From: Dickeya fangzhongdai
Lineage (GTDB): Bacteria > Pseudomonadota > Gammaproteobacteria > Enterobacterales > Enterobacteriaceae
Direction: 5' to 3'
DNA: 64,000 nt
Assembly (NCBI RefSeq): GCF_002812485.1
Contig: NZ_CP025003.1
Location: forward strand, 1,364,001 to 1,428,000
The notes beneath the pieces were generated by a model. The model made no database searches and was not told the origin of the DNA. It worked only from the letters and a program-made list of their open reading frames with translations. Shown here one piece after another: positions 9,667-19,697 of this stretch; the first letter of the stretch is position 1, and every line of letters starts with the position of its first letter. A program made the translations under genes and the position numbers.

Positions 9667-10634
9667 TGCGTCAGGCCATCCTCTATCGTTACAGCGTGCC
9701 GATGGACGCCGGGGTGGTGCTGCGCAACCAGCGCCTGAAAACCCGCGACGGGCTGCTTATTTGCCTGCGTGACGGCGAACGGGAAGGCTGGGGCGAAGTC
9801 GCGCCATTGCCGCAATTCAGCGTGGAGACGCTGGAGGAGGCGTCCGGCGCGCTACAGACGCAACTGCAAGTCTGGTTGTCAGGGCAGGCGTTGGACGAGT
9901 GCGGTTTGCCCTCGGTCGATTTCGGCGTTAGCTGCGCGCTGGCCGAGCTGTCCGGCCAGTTACCTGACGAGGCGGACTATCGTAAAGCGCCGCTGTGCAA
10001 TGGCGATCCGGATGAATTGTTCGCCATGCTGCAAAGCCTGCCTGAACCGGTGGCGAAGGTGAAGGTCGGGCTGTATGAAGCGGTACGCGACGGCATGATC
10101 GTCAACCTGTTGCTGGACGCGCTGCCCGAACTACGGCTGCGGCTGGATGCCAACCGTAGCTGGACGCGGGCTAAAGCCGACGGATTCGCCCGCTATGTGA
10201 CGCCGGCCTATCGTTCCCGCATCGCTTTTCTGGAAGAACCCTGCAAAACCCGCGACGAGTCGCGCGATTTCGCTCGCGCCACCGGCATTGCCATCGCCTG
10301 GGACGAAAGCGTGCGCGAGCCGGGATTCCGGGTTGAAGCAGAGCCGGGCGTGGCCGCCATTATTATCAAACCTTCGCTGACCGGTAGCCTGAACCGCTGT
10401 CGCCAACTGGTGGAACAGGCGCATCAGGCTGGCCTGACGGCGGTGATCAGTTCCAGCATCGAGTCCAGTCTGGGGCTGACGCAACTGGCGCGACTGGCGC
10501 GCTGGCTGACGCCGGGTGTTCTGCCGGGGCTGGATACGCTGGATCTGATGCAGACGCAGGTGGTGCGCGCCTGGCCTGACAGCGCGTTGCCGCTGATCGC
10601 GGCGGACCGTCTGGAGCCGATATGGCAAGCCTGA
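9666..10634 (+). CDS. menC: o-succinylbenzoate synthase MenC
   Basis: Enolase-superfamily dehydratase that turns SHCHC into o-succinylbenzoate. The 322-residue protein shows the KVKVGL motif with the catalytic lysine near residue 133, LRLDANRSW (metal aspartate), FLEEPC (metal glutamate), AWDESVRE and [10 protein letters not shown] with the second lysine. The ATG overlaps the menB stop (TGATG), so translation is coupled. Its 3' end overlaps menE by 13 bases. Confidence 0.96.
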   Translation: MRQAILYRYSVPMDAGVVLRNQRLKTRDGLLICLRDGEREGWGEVAPLPQFSVETLEEASGALQTQLQVWLSGQALDECGLPSVDFGVSCALAELSGQLPDEADYRKAPLCNGDPDELFAMLQSLPEPVAKVKVGLYEAVRDGMIVNLLLDALPELRLRLDANRSWTRAKADGFARYVTPAYRSRIAFLEEPCKTRDESRDFARATGIAIAWDESVREPGFRVEAEPGVAAIIIKPSLTGSLNRCRQLVEQAHQAGLTAVISSSIESSLGLTQLARLARWLTPGVLPGLDTLDLMQTQVVRAWPDSALPLIAADRLEPIWQA

Positions 10635-12001
10635 CCGACTGGCCCTGGCGAAGCTGGGCTGCGTCCCAGCCGATGGCGCCGGCGCTGATGGACGACGACG
10701 GAATCTGGAGCTGGCAGCAACTGGCGAGTCATCTGAATCAACTGGCGACCGGTTTCGTTCGTCAGGGGGTGCGGCCAGGCATGGGGGTGGCGCTGCGCGG
10801 CAAAAACAGTACCGATATGTTGTTCTGTTATCTGGCGCTGTTGCAGTGCGGGGCGCGTCTGTTGCCATTGAATCCGCAACTGCCCGATACGCTGCTGGAT
10901 GCGTTGTTGCCCGCGCTGAATATTGAGTATGGGCTGAGCGTAGATGGGTATGCGTGGCCGCAAAGCATCATTCCTCTGAGCCTGTCGGCGTCATCGTCGG
11001 ATGACATGCTGCCGGCGCTGCCGTGGGAAGCGCAACGGCTGGCGACCATGACGCTGACGTCCGGTTCCAGCGGAATGCCGAAAGCGGCGGTGCACACCTG
11101 TGAAGCCCATCTGGTGAGCGCCGAAGGCGTACTGGCGCTGATGGCGTTCAGCGCGGGCGATCGCTGGTTGCTGTCGCTACCGCTGTTTCATGTATCCGGA
11201 CAAGGGATTGTCTGGCGCTGGCTGGCCGCCGGGGCATCGCTGGTGGTCAGGCCGGACCAGCCGTTGGATGTCGCTTTGCGAGTGTGTACTCACGCCTCGC
11301 TGGTTCCTACCCAGCTCTGGCGTCTTCTGTCGCAGAACCGTTCTCCGATCAGCCTGCGGGCGGTGTTGTTGGGCGGTGCGATGATCCCGGCGGAACTGAC
11401 TCAACAGGCGGAGGCGCGGGGCATCCGTTGCTGGTGCGGTTACGGCCTGACGGAGCTGGCGTCCACGGTATGCGCCAAGCGCGCGGATGCCGGCGGCGGC
11501 GTTGGGTTGCCGCTGGCGGGGCGCGAGATACGGCTGGAGGGCGAAGAAATTCTGCTGCGCGGCCGCTGTCTGGCGGCGGGATACTGGCGCGAAGGCGGAC
11601 TTAGCCCGCTCACTGATGAGCAAGGCTGGTTTCATACCCGCGATCGCGGCCAGTGGGATGGGCATGAATGGCGAATTCTGGGGCGGCTGGATAACCAGTT
11701 CTTCAGCGGTGGCGAGGGGATTCAGCCGGAAGATGTGGAAGCGGTTCTGCTACAGCATCCGGATGTGACCTATGCCTGCGTGGTGCCGGTGGATGATCCG
11801 GAGTTCGGCCAGCGCCCGGTGGCGGTCGTCGAAGTGGAAAACGCCTTGCCGCTGTCCCGGTTGGTCGCATGGTGGCAGTCCCGGCTGGCGGGATTTCAGC
11901 GTCCGGTGGCGTGTTACCTGCTGCCGGCTGCATTGAAAAACGGCGGGATCAAGGTATCCCGACAGCAGGTGAAAACCTGGGTGGAGCAGCAGCCGCGCTG
12001 A
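10622..12001 (+). CDS. menE: o-succinylbenzoate-CoA ligase MenE
   Basis: Acyl-adenylating enzyme that activates o-succinylbenzoate as its CoA thioester before MenB acts. The 459-residue sequence has the AMP-binding P-loop [18 protein letters not shown] near residue 140-157, YGLTELAST, the hinge region [36 protein letters not shown] (split here from two adjacent motifs) and a C-terminal lysine in GIKVSRQQ. It is the last gene of the men operon; no clear terminator follows within 200 bases. Confidence 0.95.
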   Translation: MASLTDWPWRSWAASQPMAPALMDDDGIWSWQQLASHLNQLATGFVRQGVRPGMGVALRGKNSTDMLFCYLALLQCGARLLPLNPQLPDTLLDALLPALNIEYGLSVDGYAWPQSIIPLSLSASSSDDMLPALPWEAQRLATMTLTSGSSGMPKAAVHTCEAHLVSAEGVLALMAFSAGDRWLLSLPLFHVSGQGIVWRWLAAGASLVVRPDQPLDVALRVCTHASLVPTQLWRLLSQNRSPISLRAVLLGGAMIPAELTQQAEARGIRCWCGYGLTELASTVCAKRADAGGGVGLPLAGREIRLEGEEILLRGRCLAAGYWREGGLSPLTDEQGWFHTRDRGQWDGHEWRILGRLDNQFFSGGEGIQPEDVEAVLLQHPDVTYACVVPVDDPEFGQRPVAVVEVENALPLSRLVAWWQSRLAGFQRPVACYLLPAALKNGGIKVSRQQVKTWVEQQPR

Positions 12002-12207
12002 TTGGCGTGACGGGGAACTGCGCGAGCATGGCAGAGCGAACGGTCATCGACGCGTTCGGTCGGGAAGAGCAAAATGCCCTGTTTTTTGTCGCGACAGCAT
12101 CATTCGTCGGTTATTTATGCTTTTGGCTGCTGAAGATTTAGGTAAAATGCGTGTTAACATCACGGTGTTGTGCGCGTTTAACTTATTTGTCTTTAAGGAT
12201 TATAGAA

Positions 12208-12753
12208 ATGAAAAAGTGGGTTATTGCTTGTGCGGGAAGTTTGCTGCTGGCGACTGTTTCCGCTCATGCCATCAGTATTTCCGGGGAAGCGGGTCGTGAC
12301 TATACGGGCGCCAGCGCCGGTTTCGGTCTGGGTGTGCCCGGCCTGTCCGGCAATGCCGGCTGGAGCCATGATGACAAACACAGCAATGACGTCTACAGCG
12401 CCGGTCTGGATTATACCTTCGCGCTGAGCAACGCGTCGCTTAAAGTGGGAGCCAAAGGGCTTTACCTGAACCAGAACCGTTTTAAAGATGGCTATGGCGT
12501 CGCTTTGGGCGGCGGGTTGCAGGTGCCGGTGACCAGCTCCGTTTCCCTGTACGGTGAAGGTTATTACTCGCCGGACGCGTTCTCCAGCCATGTGGACCAC
12601 TATGTGGAAGCCCGCGGCGGCGTGCGCTGGCAGCCGTTCCGCCCACTGTCGCTGGATGTTGGCTATCGCTACATCAACATGGCGTCCGGCGAAGACGGCA
12701 ACGACAACCGCGTAGCGGATACCGCTTACGTTGGCGTGGGACTGAATTTCTGA
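12208..12753 (+). CDS. yfaZ: YfaZ-family outer membrane protein
   Basis: A 181-residue exported protein. The ATG at 12208 has AAGGA eight bases upstream and opens a signal peptide (MKKWVIACAGSLLLATVSAHA) with an AHA cleavage site. The mature part alternates short amphipathic strands and glycine turns and ends in GVGLNF, the terminal aromatic residue that marks an outer-membrane beta barrel. It matches E. coli YfaZ over its length (SGEAG, YYSPD, GYRYIN). Function is not established. As in E. coli it neighbours yfaY and the men region. A strong terminator follows. Confidence 0.9.
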   Translation: MKKWVIACAGSLLLATVSAHAISISGEAGRDYTGASAGFGLGVPGLSGNAGWSHDDKHSNDVYSAGLDYTFALSNASLKVGAKGLYLNQNRFKDGYGVALGGGLQVPVTSSVSLYGEGYYSPDAFSSHVDHYVEARGGVRWQPFRPLSLDVGYRYINMASGEDGNDNRVADTAYVGVGLNF

Positions 12754-12781
12754 TTCCCCCGACATCGGCTGGCAGACAAAA

Positions 12782-12816
12782 ACAAAAGGCGTGTTTATCA
12801 CGCCTTTTGTTTTTTT
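12782..12816 (+). terminator. Rho-independent terminator after yfaZ
   Basis: Twelve-base-pair perfect stem ACAAAAGGCGTG / CACGCCTTTTGT with a five-base loop, then a run of T, 28 bases after the yfaZ stop. Confidence 0.93.
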
Positions 12817-12908
12817 ACAGATCGTTTTTTTAGCGGACGGAGAGCGTCATTGTGTTTATGGCGTCGAATTTCTAAAGTGGTGTGAAACCATCATAAGGAG
12901 TAACGCGG

Positions 12909-14102
12909 ATGCTTAGGGTTGAGATGTTATGTACCGGCGATGAAGTGCTGCACGGCCAAATTGTGGATACCAATGCCGCCTGGCTGGCGGATTACTTGTT
13001 TTCACAGGGCGTGCCGATGACCAGCCGCATGACGGTGGGCGATAAGCTGGAAGAGCTGGTGGCCGCGTTGACCGAGCGCAGTCAGATCGCCGATGTGCTG
13101 ATCGTCAATGGCGGGTTGGGGCCGACCAGCGATGATCTCAGCTCGCTGGCGGCGGCCACGGCCGCCGGAGAAACGCTGGTCGAGCATGCCGAATGGATCG
13201 CCCGCATGGAAGCCTTCTTCGTCGAACGTGGCCGGGTCATGGCCGACAGCAACCGCAAACAGGCGCAATTGCCCGCCAGCGCTGAATTGGTGGATAACCC
13301 GGTCGGCACCGCCTGTGGTTTTGCGATGCAACTGAACAAGTGCCTGATGTTTTTCACCCCCGGCGTGCCCTCCGAATTCAAAGTGATGGTGGAGCAGCAG
13401 ATTCTGCCGCGCCTGCGTCAGCGTTTTGCCGTCGGCGAACCGCCGCTGTGCCTGCGGTTGACCACGTTCGGCCGCTCTGAAAGCGATCTTGCCAGCCAGC
13501 TCGACAGCCTGCCGCTGCCGCCGGACGTGGTGCTGGGGTATCGCTCCTCCATGCCGATTATCGAACTGAAGCTGACCGGCCCGGCCACACGGCGTGCGGA
13601 GATGGAAGCCGTGTGGGAAACGGTGCGCGACGTTGCCGGCGAAAATGCGATTTTTGAAGGCACTGACGGGCTGCCGGCGCAACTGGCGCGCCGTCTGGCC
13701 GAACGCGGGTTGCGCCTGACGGTGGGCGAGGACTTCACCGCCGGTCTGCTCAACTGGCAACTGCGTGAGGCGGATGTACCGCTATCCGGCGGCGACTTGC
13801 GGGTGGAAAGCGAGGCGTTGACGCTGGCGGCCGTCGCCGAGGCGACCCGAACGCTGGCGCAGCGTCAGCAAACGGAACTGGCGCTGTACGTCGGCCGTTC
13901 TGATGACGGTGTGCTGATGCTGGCGTTGCACACCCCCGTAGGGACATTCGCCCAGACGATTCAGGTGAATGTGCGACGCTACAGCCGTAAAACCCATCAG
14001 GATGTGGTGGCGATGCTGGCGATGAACATGCTGCGCCGCTGGCTCAATGGCTGGCCGGTGTATGGCGGTCATGGCTGGATCAGCGTGCTGGAGACGTTGT
14101 AA
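12909..14102 (+). CDS. yfaY: CinA-like protein YfaY
   Basis: A 397-residue CinA-family protein related to NMN amidohydrolase/ADP-ribose pyrophosphatase proteins. The N-terminal molybdopterin-binding (MoCF-like) domain is clear: CTGDEVLHGQIVDTNAAWLA, VNGGLGPTSDD near residues 65-75 and FFTPGVPSEF near 150. The C-terminal part (residues 245-397) corresponds to the deamidase-type domain but is diverged, as in E. coli YfaY, which lacks the deamidase activity of PncC. AAGGAG lies upstream of the ATG with good spacing. A role in pyridine-nucleotide salvage is a family inference only. Confidence 0.9.
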   Translation: MLRVEMLCTGDEVLHGQIVDTNAAWLADYLFSQGVPMTSRMTVGDKLEELVAALTERSQIADVLIVNGGLGPTSDDLSSLAAATAAGETLVEHAEWIARMEAFFVERGRVMADSNRKQAQLPASAELVDNPVGTACGFAMQLNKCLMFFTPGVPSEFKVMVEQQILPRLRQRFAVGEPPLCLRLTTFGRSESDLASQLDSLPLPPDVVLGYRSSMPIIELKLTGPATRRAEMEAVWETVRDVAGENAIFEGTDGLPAQLARRLAERGLRLTVGEDFTAGLLNWQLREADVPLSGGDLRVESEALTLAAVAEATRTLAQRQQTELALYVGRSDDGVLMLALHTPVGTFAQTIQVNVRRYSRKTHQDVVAMLAMNMLRRWLNGWPVYGGHGWISVLETL

Positions 14103-14128
14103 GCCGCAATCGGTGAGGCGAAGAACGC

Positions 14129-14146
14129 GGGGGCAACGGCCCCCGT
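14129..14146. terminator. GC hairpin between convergent yfaY and ybbN
   Basis: CGGGGGC-AACG-GCCCCCG in the 58-base space between convergent genes. It lacks a clear U tract on either strand, so it may be a weak two-way terminator or an mRNA-end hairpin. Confidence 0.4.
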
Positions 14147-14160
14147 CGTTATGGTCGGGC

Positions 14161-15021
14161 TCAGTACAGCAGCGAATACAACTGGCGGCGATAGCGGGCA
14201 GCCAGCGCATCGCCGGTGCCGAGCGCGGCCATGATATCCATCAGCGTTTTACGGGCGTTGCCGCCGGCGGCGTTCAGATCTTTCTTCAGCATTCCCATCA
14301 ACAGTTCCAGCGCTTCTTCGTTGCGCCCGACCTGATGCAGTTGCAGGCTGAGCTGCACCGCCAGCTCCTGATTATCCGGCGAGGCCGCCAGTTGCTGCTG
14401 CAATTGCTGAATTTCCGGCGTATCCGCCGCCTGTTTCATCAGTTCGATTTGCGCTACCAGTCCGTGGTAACGGGTGTCCTGATCCTGCAACGGAATGGTG
14501 TCCAGCACCGCTTGCGCGTCATCGGTGCGGTTGAGCTGGATCTGCACTTCCGCCAGTAACAGCGCGATATCGCTGCGTTTGGCGTCCAGTTGCCAGGCGT
14601 CTTTCAGCAGCACGGCGGCTTCTTTTAACTGGTTTTCCTGAATCAGTTGCTGAGCCTGCGCCAGTTTCAGGTCTTCGGCTTTCGGCAGCACTCGCTGCAG
14701 CAGGTCGCGGATCACCTCTTCCGGCTGCGGCCCCTGAAAACCGTCCACCGGCTGACCGTCCTTGAACAAATAGACCGTCGGGATGGCGCGCAGGCCGAAC
14801 TGGGCCGCCACGCGCTGCTCGGCGTCGCAATCCACTTTGGCCAGAATAAACTGACCGGCGTATTCCGCCGCCAGTTTGTCCAGCACCGGCTCCAGTTGCT
14901 GGCAATGGGTGCTGCGTTCGGACCAGAAATAGAACAGCACCGGGGCGTTCATGGACTGTTCCAGCACCTGATGCAGGTTGGTCTCGTTGATATCAATCAC
15001 GTTGGCGTGTTGTTCTAACAT
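14161..15021 (-). CDS. cnoX: YbbN/CnoX thioredoxin-fold co-chaperone
   Basis: A 286-residue protein with an N-terminal thioredoxin domain (residues about 8-115) and C-terminal tetratricopeptide-like helices. The redox motif position reads WSERSTHC, so the first cysteine of CXXC is replaced by serine, as in E. coli YbbN (SQHC). This supports a holdase role that protects proteins from hypochlorous-acid oxidation and hands them to GroEL or DnaK, rather than disulfide reduction. Conserved features include [12 protein letters not shown] and the C-terminal [19 protein letters not shown]. It is followed on the same strand by no near gene and preceded by ybbO 62 bases upstream. Confidence 0.95.
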   Translation of the reverse strand: MLEQHANVIDINETNLHQVLEQSMNAPVLFYFWSERSTHCQQLEPVLDKLAAEYAGQFILAKVDCDAEQRVAAQFGLRAIPTVYLFKDGQPVDGFQGPQPEEVIRDLLQRVLPKAEDLKLAQAQQLIQENQLKEAAVLLKDAWQLDAKRSDIALLLAEVQIQLNRTDDAQAVLDTIPLQDQDTRYHGLVAQIELMKQAADTPEIQQLQQQLAASPDNQELAVQLSLQLHQVGRNEEALELLMGMLKKDLNAAGGNARKTLMDIMAALGTGDALAARYRRQLYSLLY

Positions 15022-15083
15022 GTCATTCTCTCTTAGCCGTTTCAGCCATTAATGGGGGCGATGTCCGCCACTTCAACCCCGAA

Positions 15084-15860
15084 TCAGGATTTTGTCCGCA
15101 ACAGATGATCAAGCGCGCGGCCCGGCAACAGGCGGCGCAGTACGGTAATGCCGTGGGCGAGCAGCGTCACCGGGTAGCGCAGTTTCGGGCGCGGGCTTTC
15201 CAGCGCGTGAATCAGTTTGGGCAGCACCGCTTCCGGCGGCAGGGTAAAGCGGCTGGCAATGCCGGGATTGGTGACCGGTCGATCCTGCTGCGCCTGATCC
15301 ACGTTGTGGGTGAAATTGGTGCTGATCGGGCCGGGCTCGATCAGCGATACGCACAAACCGCTGCCGTGCAGTTCCATACGCAACGCGTCAGACCAGGCTT
15401 CCAGCGCGTACTTGCTGGCGGCGTAAGCGCCGCGCCCCGGAGTGGAAATCAACCCCATCACCGAACTGGTCTGAATAATTCGCCCTTCGCCGTGAGGCAA
15501 CATGGCGGGCAGCAACAGCTGGGTCAACTGATGCGTGCCGAACAGGTTGCTGGAAAACTGTTGTTCCAGTTGCTGACGGGAAATGGTGTTGAGCGGCCCG
15601 TACAGCCCGTAACCGGCGTTGTTGAACAGGCCGTAGAGCCGGTTGCCGGTCAGGGTAATGACTACGTCGGCGGCCTGCCTGACGCTGGCGCTGCTGTCGA
15701 GATCCAGATCGATCCCTTCAAAGCCCAGCGAGTTCATGCGCGCCACATCCTGATGACGGCGGCAGGCCGCCAGTACGCGATAGCCGCGTTGTTGCAAACA
15801 TTGAGCGGCAATCAGGCCAATACCGCTGGAGCAACCAGTAATCAAAACCGCTTTTTGCAT
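15084..15860 (-). CDS. ybbO: SDR-family oxidoreductase YbbO
   Basis: A 258-residue short-chain dehydrogenase/reductase. The cofactor glycine motif TGCSSGIG is at residues 8-15, NNAG near 80, and the catalytic Ser-Tyr-Lys set is seen as TSSVMG, then YAASK near residue 155-159. The sequence and neighbourhood (ybbN-ybbO-tesA) match E. coli YbbO, reported as an NADP-dependent aldehyde reductase; the natural substrate is not evident here. TTAGG precedes the ATG. Confidence 0.93.
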   Translation of the reverse strand: MQKAVLITGCSSGIGLIAAQCLQQRGYRVLAACRRHQDVARMNSLGFEGIDLDLDSSASVRQAADVVITLTGNRLYGLFNNAGYGLYGPLNTISRQQLEQQFSSNLFGTHQLTQLLLPAMLPHGEGRIIQTSSVMGLISTPGRGAYAASKYALEAWSDALRMELHGSGLCVSLIEPGPISTNFTHNVDQAQQDRPVTNPGIASRFTLPPEAVLPKLIHALESPRPKLRYPVTLLAHGITVLRRLLPGRALDHLLRTKS

Positions 15861-15923
15861 AACTTTACCTAACGAAAACGCTTAAATATCAAGAGTCGTG
15901 GTTAACTGTTAGTCTTTATCGAC

Positions 15924-16565
15924 TCAGTGCTGATTAATAACGGGGTCGAGCTGTTTTGCCATCCATCCGGCGATAAACGGCTGGGCATCGCGGTTGGGAT
16001 GGATGCCATCATCCTGCATCCATTCCGGTTTGAGATAAACCTGCTCCATGAAAAACGGCAGTAGCGGAATATCAAACGTTTTGGCGAGGCGTGGATAAAC
16101 GGCGCTGAACGATTCGGTATAGCGCCGCCCGTAGTTGGCTGGCAAGCGGATTTGCATCAGCAACGGTTGGGCGTTGGCCGTCTTGACCTGGGTAATGATG
16201 CCGGCGAGATCCCGCTCTACGTTCTGCGGGGGAAAACCACGCAGGCCGTCATTGCCGCCCAGCTCGATCAATACCCAGCGCGGCTGGTGCTGTTGCAGCA
16301 ATGTGGACAGTCGCGCCAGCCCCTGCGTTGCCGTGTCGCCGCTGATACTGGCGTTCACCACCCGGACCTTGGGCGCGGGGGAACGAGACTGCCAGGTCGC
16401 GTCCAGCAGCGTGGGCCAGGCCTGATTCGCCGCCATACGATAGCCGGCGCTCAGGCTGTCGCCCAGTACCAGCAACGTATCCGCCGCGAAGGCGCGTAGA
16501 CTGAACAGGCCCCAGAATAGAAGGACAACGATATGCCAGCGGAAAACATTCTTGAAGTTCATCAT
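15924..16565 (-). CDS. tesA: Acyl-CoA thioesterase I / protease I / lysophospholipase L1 TesA
   Basis: Periplasmic SGNH-family hydrolase. The start is set at the ATG at 16565 (MMNFKNVFRWH), as in E. coli; an upstream extension is not supported. A signal peptide ends at AFA with mature ADTLLVLGDSLSAGY, putting the nucleophile serine at mature residue 10. Block III (GGNDGLRG) and the catalytic DGIHPN aspartate and histidine near the C-terminus are present. Its first 11 codons lie opposite the first codons of the divergent ybbA, a 33-base coding overlap that is also present in E. coli. Confidence 0.96.
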   Translation of the reverse strand: MMNFKNVFRWHIVVLLFWGLFSLRAFAADTLLVLGDSLSAGYRMAANQAWPTLLDATWQSRSPAPKVRVVNASISGDTATQGLARLSTLLQQHQPRWVLIELGGNDGLRGFPPQNVERDLAGIITQVKTANAQPLLMQIRLPANYGRRYTESFSAVYPRLAKTFDIPLLPFFMEQVYLKPEWMQDDGIHPNRDAQPFIAGWMAKQLDPVINQH

Positions 16566-17219
16566 CTTAGTAAGCACGTTGGTCAGGGGGAACACCAGCT
16601 CTCCATCCTCACCGGAGTTGAGCTGGTTGTCAAACCTGCTCAGACCATTGCGCTGGTGGGTGAATCCGGTTCGGGAAAATCCACCTTGCTGGGAATTCTG
16701 GCCGGGCTGGATGACGGCAGCAGCGGACAGGTATCGCTGCTTGGGCAGCGACTGGATCGGCTGGATGAGGAAGGGCGGGCGGCGTTGCGGGCGCAGGACG
16801 TGGGATTCGTGTTCCAGTCCTTTATGCTGGTGCCGACGTTGACCGCGCTGGAGAACGTGCAGTTACCGGCGTTGCTGCGGGGTGAAAGCGATCGCCACAG
16901 CCGCCAGCAGGCGGAGCAACTGTTGCAGCAGCTCGGTCTAGGCGCGCGATTGCAGCATCTGCCCGCGCAGCTTTCCGGCGGCGAGCAGCAGCGTGTGGCG
17001 CTGGCGCGCGCATTTAGCGGCAGGCCGCGGGTACTGTTCGCCGATGAGCCGACCGGCAATCTGGACCGCCAGACCGGCGAGCGTATCGCCAACCTGCTGT
17101 TTTCCCTCAACCGTGACTTTGCCACCACCCTGATTCTGGTGACGCATGACGAACAACTGGCGGCGCGCTGCGAACGTTGCCTGCGGCTGCGCGACGGCAA
17201 ACTGTGGGAGGATGCATGA
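16533..17219 (+). CDS. ybbA: ABC transporter ATP-binding protein YbbA
   Basis: A 228-residue LolD/MacB-type ATPase. Walker A GESGSGKST is at residues 43-51, the signature LSGGEQQRVALARA near 147-160, Walker B VLFADEPTGNLD, and the switch histidine in LVTHDEQ. It works with the large membrane protein YbbP encoded next (ATGA overlap), forming a MacB-superfamily mechanotransmission-type complex of unknown substrate. The 5' end overlaps tesA on the other strand. Confidence 0.95.
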   Translation: MPAENILEVHHLSKHVGQGEHQLSILTGVELVVKPAQTIALVGESGSGKSTLLGILAGLDDGSSGQVSLLGQRLDRLDEEGRAALRAQDVGFVFQSFMLVPTLTALENVQLPALLRGESDRHSRQQAEQLLQQLGLGARLQHLPAQLSGGEQQRVALARAFSGRPRVLFADEPTGNLDRQTGERIANLLFSLNRDFATTLILVTHDEQLAARCERCLRLRDGKLWEDA

Positions 17220-19648
17220 TCTGGCGTTGGTTTTGGCGGGAGTGGCGCTCGCCGTCGTTGCTGATTGTATGGCTGGCGTTGACGCTGTCGGTGGCCTGCG
17301 TGCTGGCGCTCGGTTCCATCAGCGATCGCATGGAGAAAGGGCTGAGCCAGCAGAGCCGTGATTTCCTGGCCGGCGACCGGGTGCTGCGGGCGTCCCGACC
17401 GGTGGATGAAAGCTGGCTGCAACAGGCGCAGCAGCAGGGGCTGACGCAGAGCCGGCAGGTGTCGTTCATGACCATGACCTACGCGGGCGACAATGCGCAA
17501 CTGGCGCAGGTTAAAGCCACTGACGAGCGTTATCCGCTGTATGGCGAGCTGAAAACCCAGCCGGCCGGGCTACGGGTGGCGCCGGGTACGGTGCTGGCCG
17601 CGCCGCGTCTGCTGGCCTTGCTGGGGTTGAAGGTGGGCGACCGGCTGGATGTCGGGGATACCACATTGACCATCGCCGGGGAACTGGTGCAGGAACCGGA
17701 TGCCGGCTTTAACCCGTTCGAGACGGCGCCGCGGGTGCTGATGAATCTGGCGGACGTGGAAAAAACCGGCGCTATTCAGCCGGGCGGGCGCATTACCTGG
17801 CGCTACATGTTTGCCGGCACGCCGTCGCAAATCGCCCGTTTCAGCGACGTTATCAAACCGCAGCTGAAGCCGGATCAGCGCTGGTACGGCATGGAAGATT
17901 CGCAGAGCGCGCTGGGCAAATCCCTGCAACGCTCCCAGCAGTTCCTGTTGTTGTCGGCGTTGTTGACCCTGCTGCTGTCGGTGGCGGCGGTGGCGGTGTC
18001 GATGGGGCATTACTGCCGTAGCCGTTACGATCTGGTGGCGGTGCTTAAAACGCTGGGCGCCGGGCGGCAGGCGCTGCGCCGGTTGATCGTCGGGCAGTGG
18101 GTATCGGTGCTGGCGTTGTCGGCATTGTGCGGCAGCCTGCTGGGAATAGGGTTTGAGGCGCTGCTGATACGCGCGCTTTCACCGGTGCTGCCCGGCGAAT
18201 TACCGGCTGCCGGGCTGTGGCCGTGGGGCTGGGCGCTGGGTACGCTGGTGTTGATTTCGCTGTTGGTGGGGATTCGTCCTTACCGGCAACTGCTGGCGAC
18301 CCAACCGCTGCGGGTTTTGCGTCAGGATGTGGTGGCGAACGTCTGGCCGCTGCGCTATTACCTGCCGGTGGTGGCGGCGGTGGTGATCGGCTTGCTGGTG
18401 CTGCTGTCCGGCGGCGGCGCGCTGTTGTGGTCGTTGCTGGGTGGTATGCTGGTGCTGTCGCTGCTGTTGGGCGGCATTGGCTGGGGCAGCCTGTTGCTGC
18501 TGCGCCGGCTGACGTTGAAAACGCTGTCGCTGCGTCTCGCCATTAATCGCCTGTTGCGTCAGCCGTGGGTGACGCTGGGCCAGTTGGCGGCGTTTTCGCT
18601 GTCTTTCATGCTGCTGGCGCTGTTGTTGCTGTTGCGCGGCGATTTGCTGGACCGCTGGCAGCAGCAGTTGCCGCCCGGCAGCCCCAATTACTTCGTGCTG
18701 AATATCAGCGCCGATCAGGTGTCGCCGGTAACGGATTTTCTGGCGCAACATCAGGTGAAACCGGAAACGTTCTACCCGATCATTCGCGCCCGTCTGACGG
18801 AAATCAACGGGCTGCGGGCCACCGATCTGGTGCATGAGGATGATCCCGGTGGGGAAACCGTCAACCGGGAACTGAACCTGACCTGGCTGAGCCAATTGCC
18901 GGACCGTAATCCGCTGGTGGCGGGGCAGTGGCCGCCGAAAGCGGGCGAGGTGTCGATCGAGCAAGGGGTAGCGCAACGTCTTGGGGTGAAGATAGGCGAT
19001 ACGCTGACCTTCACCGGCGATACCCAGCCGTTTCAGGCCACGATCAGCAGCCTGAGGCAGGTGGACTGGGAAAGTCTGCGGCCGAACTTCTTCTTCATTT
19101 TTCCGCCCGGCTCGCTGGATAGCCAGCCGCAGTCGTGGCTGACCAGTTTCCGCTATGAAGGCGGCGATACGCTGATCACCCAACTGAACCGTCAGTTCCC
19201 GACGCTGACGGTGCTGGATGTCGGCGCCATTCTGAAGCAGATCGGCACCGTGTTGCAGCAGGTCGGTCTGGCGCTGGAGGTGATGGTGGTGCTGGTGCTG
19301 TTCTGCGGCGCGCTGTTGTTGCTGGCGCAGATTCAGGTCGGCATGCGTCAGCGGCGTCAGGAACTGATCGTGTATCGCACGCTGGGTGCCGGCCGGCGTT
19401 TGTTGCGCGCCACGCTGTGGTGGGAGTTTGCGGTATTGGGGCTGTCCGCCGGCATGGCGGCGGCGCTGGGTGCGGAAGCGGCGTTATGGCTGTTGCAGCG
19501 CAAAGTGTTCGATTTTCCGTGGCAGCCGAATATGTGGCTGTGGGGCGGATTGCCGGTATTGGCGGCGCTGTTGCTGTCGCTGTACGGCGGCTGGCTGGGG
19601 CTGCGGTTGCTGCGCGGCAATGCGTTGTTTAGGCGTTATCACGCCTGA
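17216..19648 (+). CDS. ybbP: ABC transporter permease YbbP
   Basis: An 810-residue inner-membrane protein of the FtsX/MacB permease family. The ATG at 17216 overlaps the ybbA stop. One N-terminal helix (SLLIVWLALTLSVACVLAL) is followed by a periplasmic domain (about 45-250), four membrane helices in the middle (260-460), a second periplasmic domain (490-690) and a last group of helices to the C-terminus. FtsX-type segments such as VAVLKTLGAGRQALRRLIVGQW and ELIVYRTLGAGRRLL are repeated in the two halves. It pairs with YbbA. A terminator overlaps its last codons. Confidence 0.94.
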   Translation: MIWRWFWREWRSPSLLIVWLALTLSVACVLALGSISDRMEKGLSQQSRDFLAGDRVLRASRPVDESWLQQAQQQGLTQSRQVSFMTMTYAGDNAQLAQVKATDERYPLYGELKTQPAGLRVAPGTVLAAPRLLALLGLKVGDRLDVGDTTLTIAGELVQEPDAGFNPFETAPRVLMNLADVEKTGAIQPGGRITWRYMFAGTPSQIARFSDVIKPQLKPDQRWYGMEDSQSALGKSLQRSQQFLLLSALLTLLLSVAAVAVSMGHYCRSRYDLVAVLKTLGAGRQALRRLIVGQWVSVLALSALCGSLLGIGFEALLIRALSPVLPGELPAAGLWPWGWALGTLVLISLLVGIRPYRQLLATQPLRVLRQDVVANVWPLRYYLPVVAAVVIGLLVLLSGGGALLWSLLGGMLVLSLLLGGIGWGSLLLLRRLTLKTLSLRLAINRLLRQPWVTLGQLAAFSLSFMLLALLLLLRGDLLDRWQQQLPPGSPNYFVLNISADQVSPVTDFLAQHQVKPETFYPIIRARLTEINGLRATDLVHEDDPGGETVNRELNLTWLSQLPDRNPLVAGQWPPKAGEVSIEQGVAQRLGVKIGDTLTFTGDTQPFQATISSLRQVDWESLRPNFFFIFPPGSLDSQPQSWLTSFRYEGGDTLITQLNRQFPTLTVLDVGAILKQIGTVLQQVGLALEVMVVLVLFCGALLLLAQIQVGMRQRRQELIVYRTLGAGRRLLRATLWWEFAVLGLSAGMAAALGAEAALWLLQRKVFDFPWQPNMWLWGGLPVLAALLLSLYGGWLGLRLLRGNALFRRYHA

Positions 19649-19669
19649 GGTTAACCTCGGGCGTTTTTT
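19642..19669 (+). terminator. Rho-independent terminator of ybbAP
   Basis: Stem CGCCTGAGG / CCTCGGGCG (one G-U pair), loop TTAA, then TTTTTT. The left arm contains the ybbP stop codon. Confidence 0.9.
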
Positions 19670-19697
19670 ACCGTCACGCGGCCAAGCGGGGTCGTGG

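Noticed and set aside
18200..19183. 327-codon minus-strand frame opposite ybbP
   Set aside because: Glutamine- and arginine-rich shadow of a conserved membrane-protein gene; no start signal.
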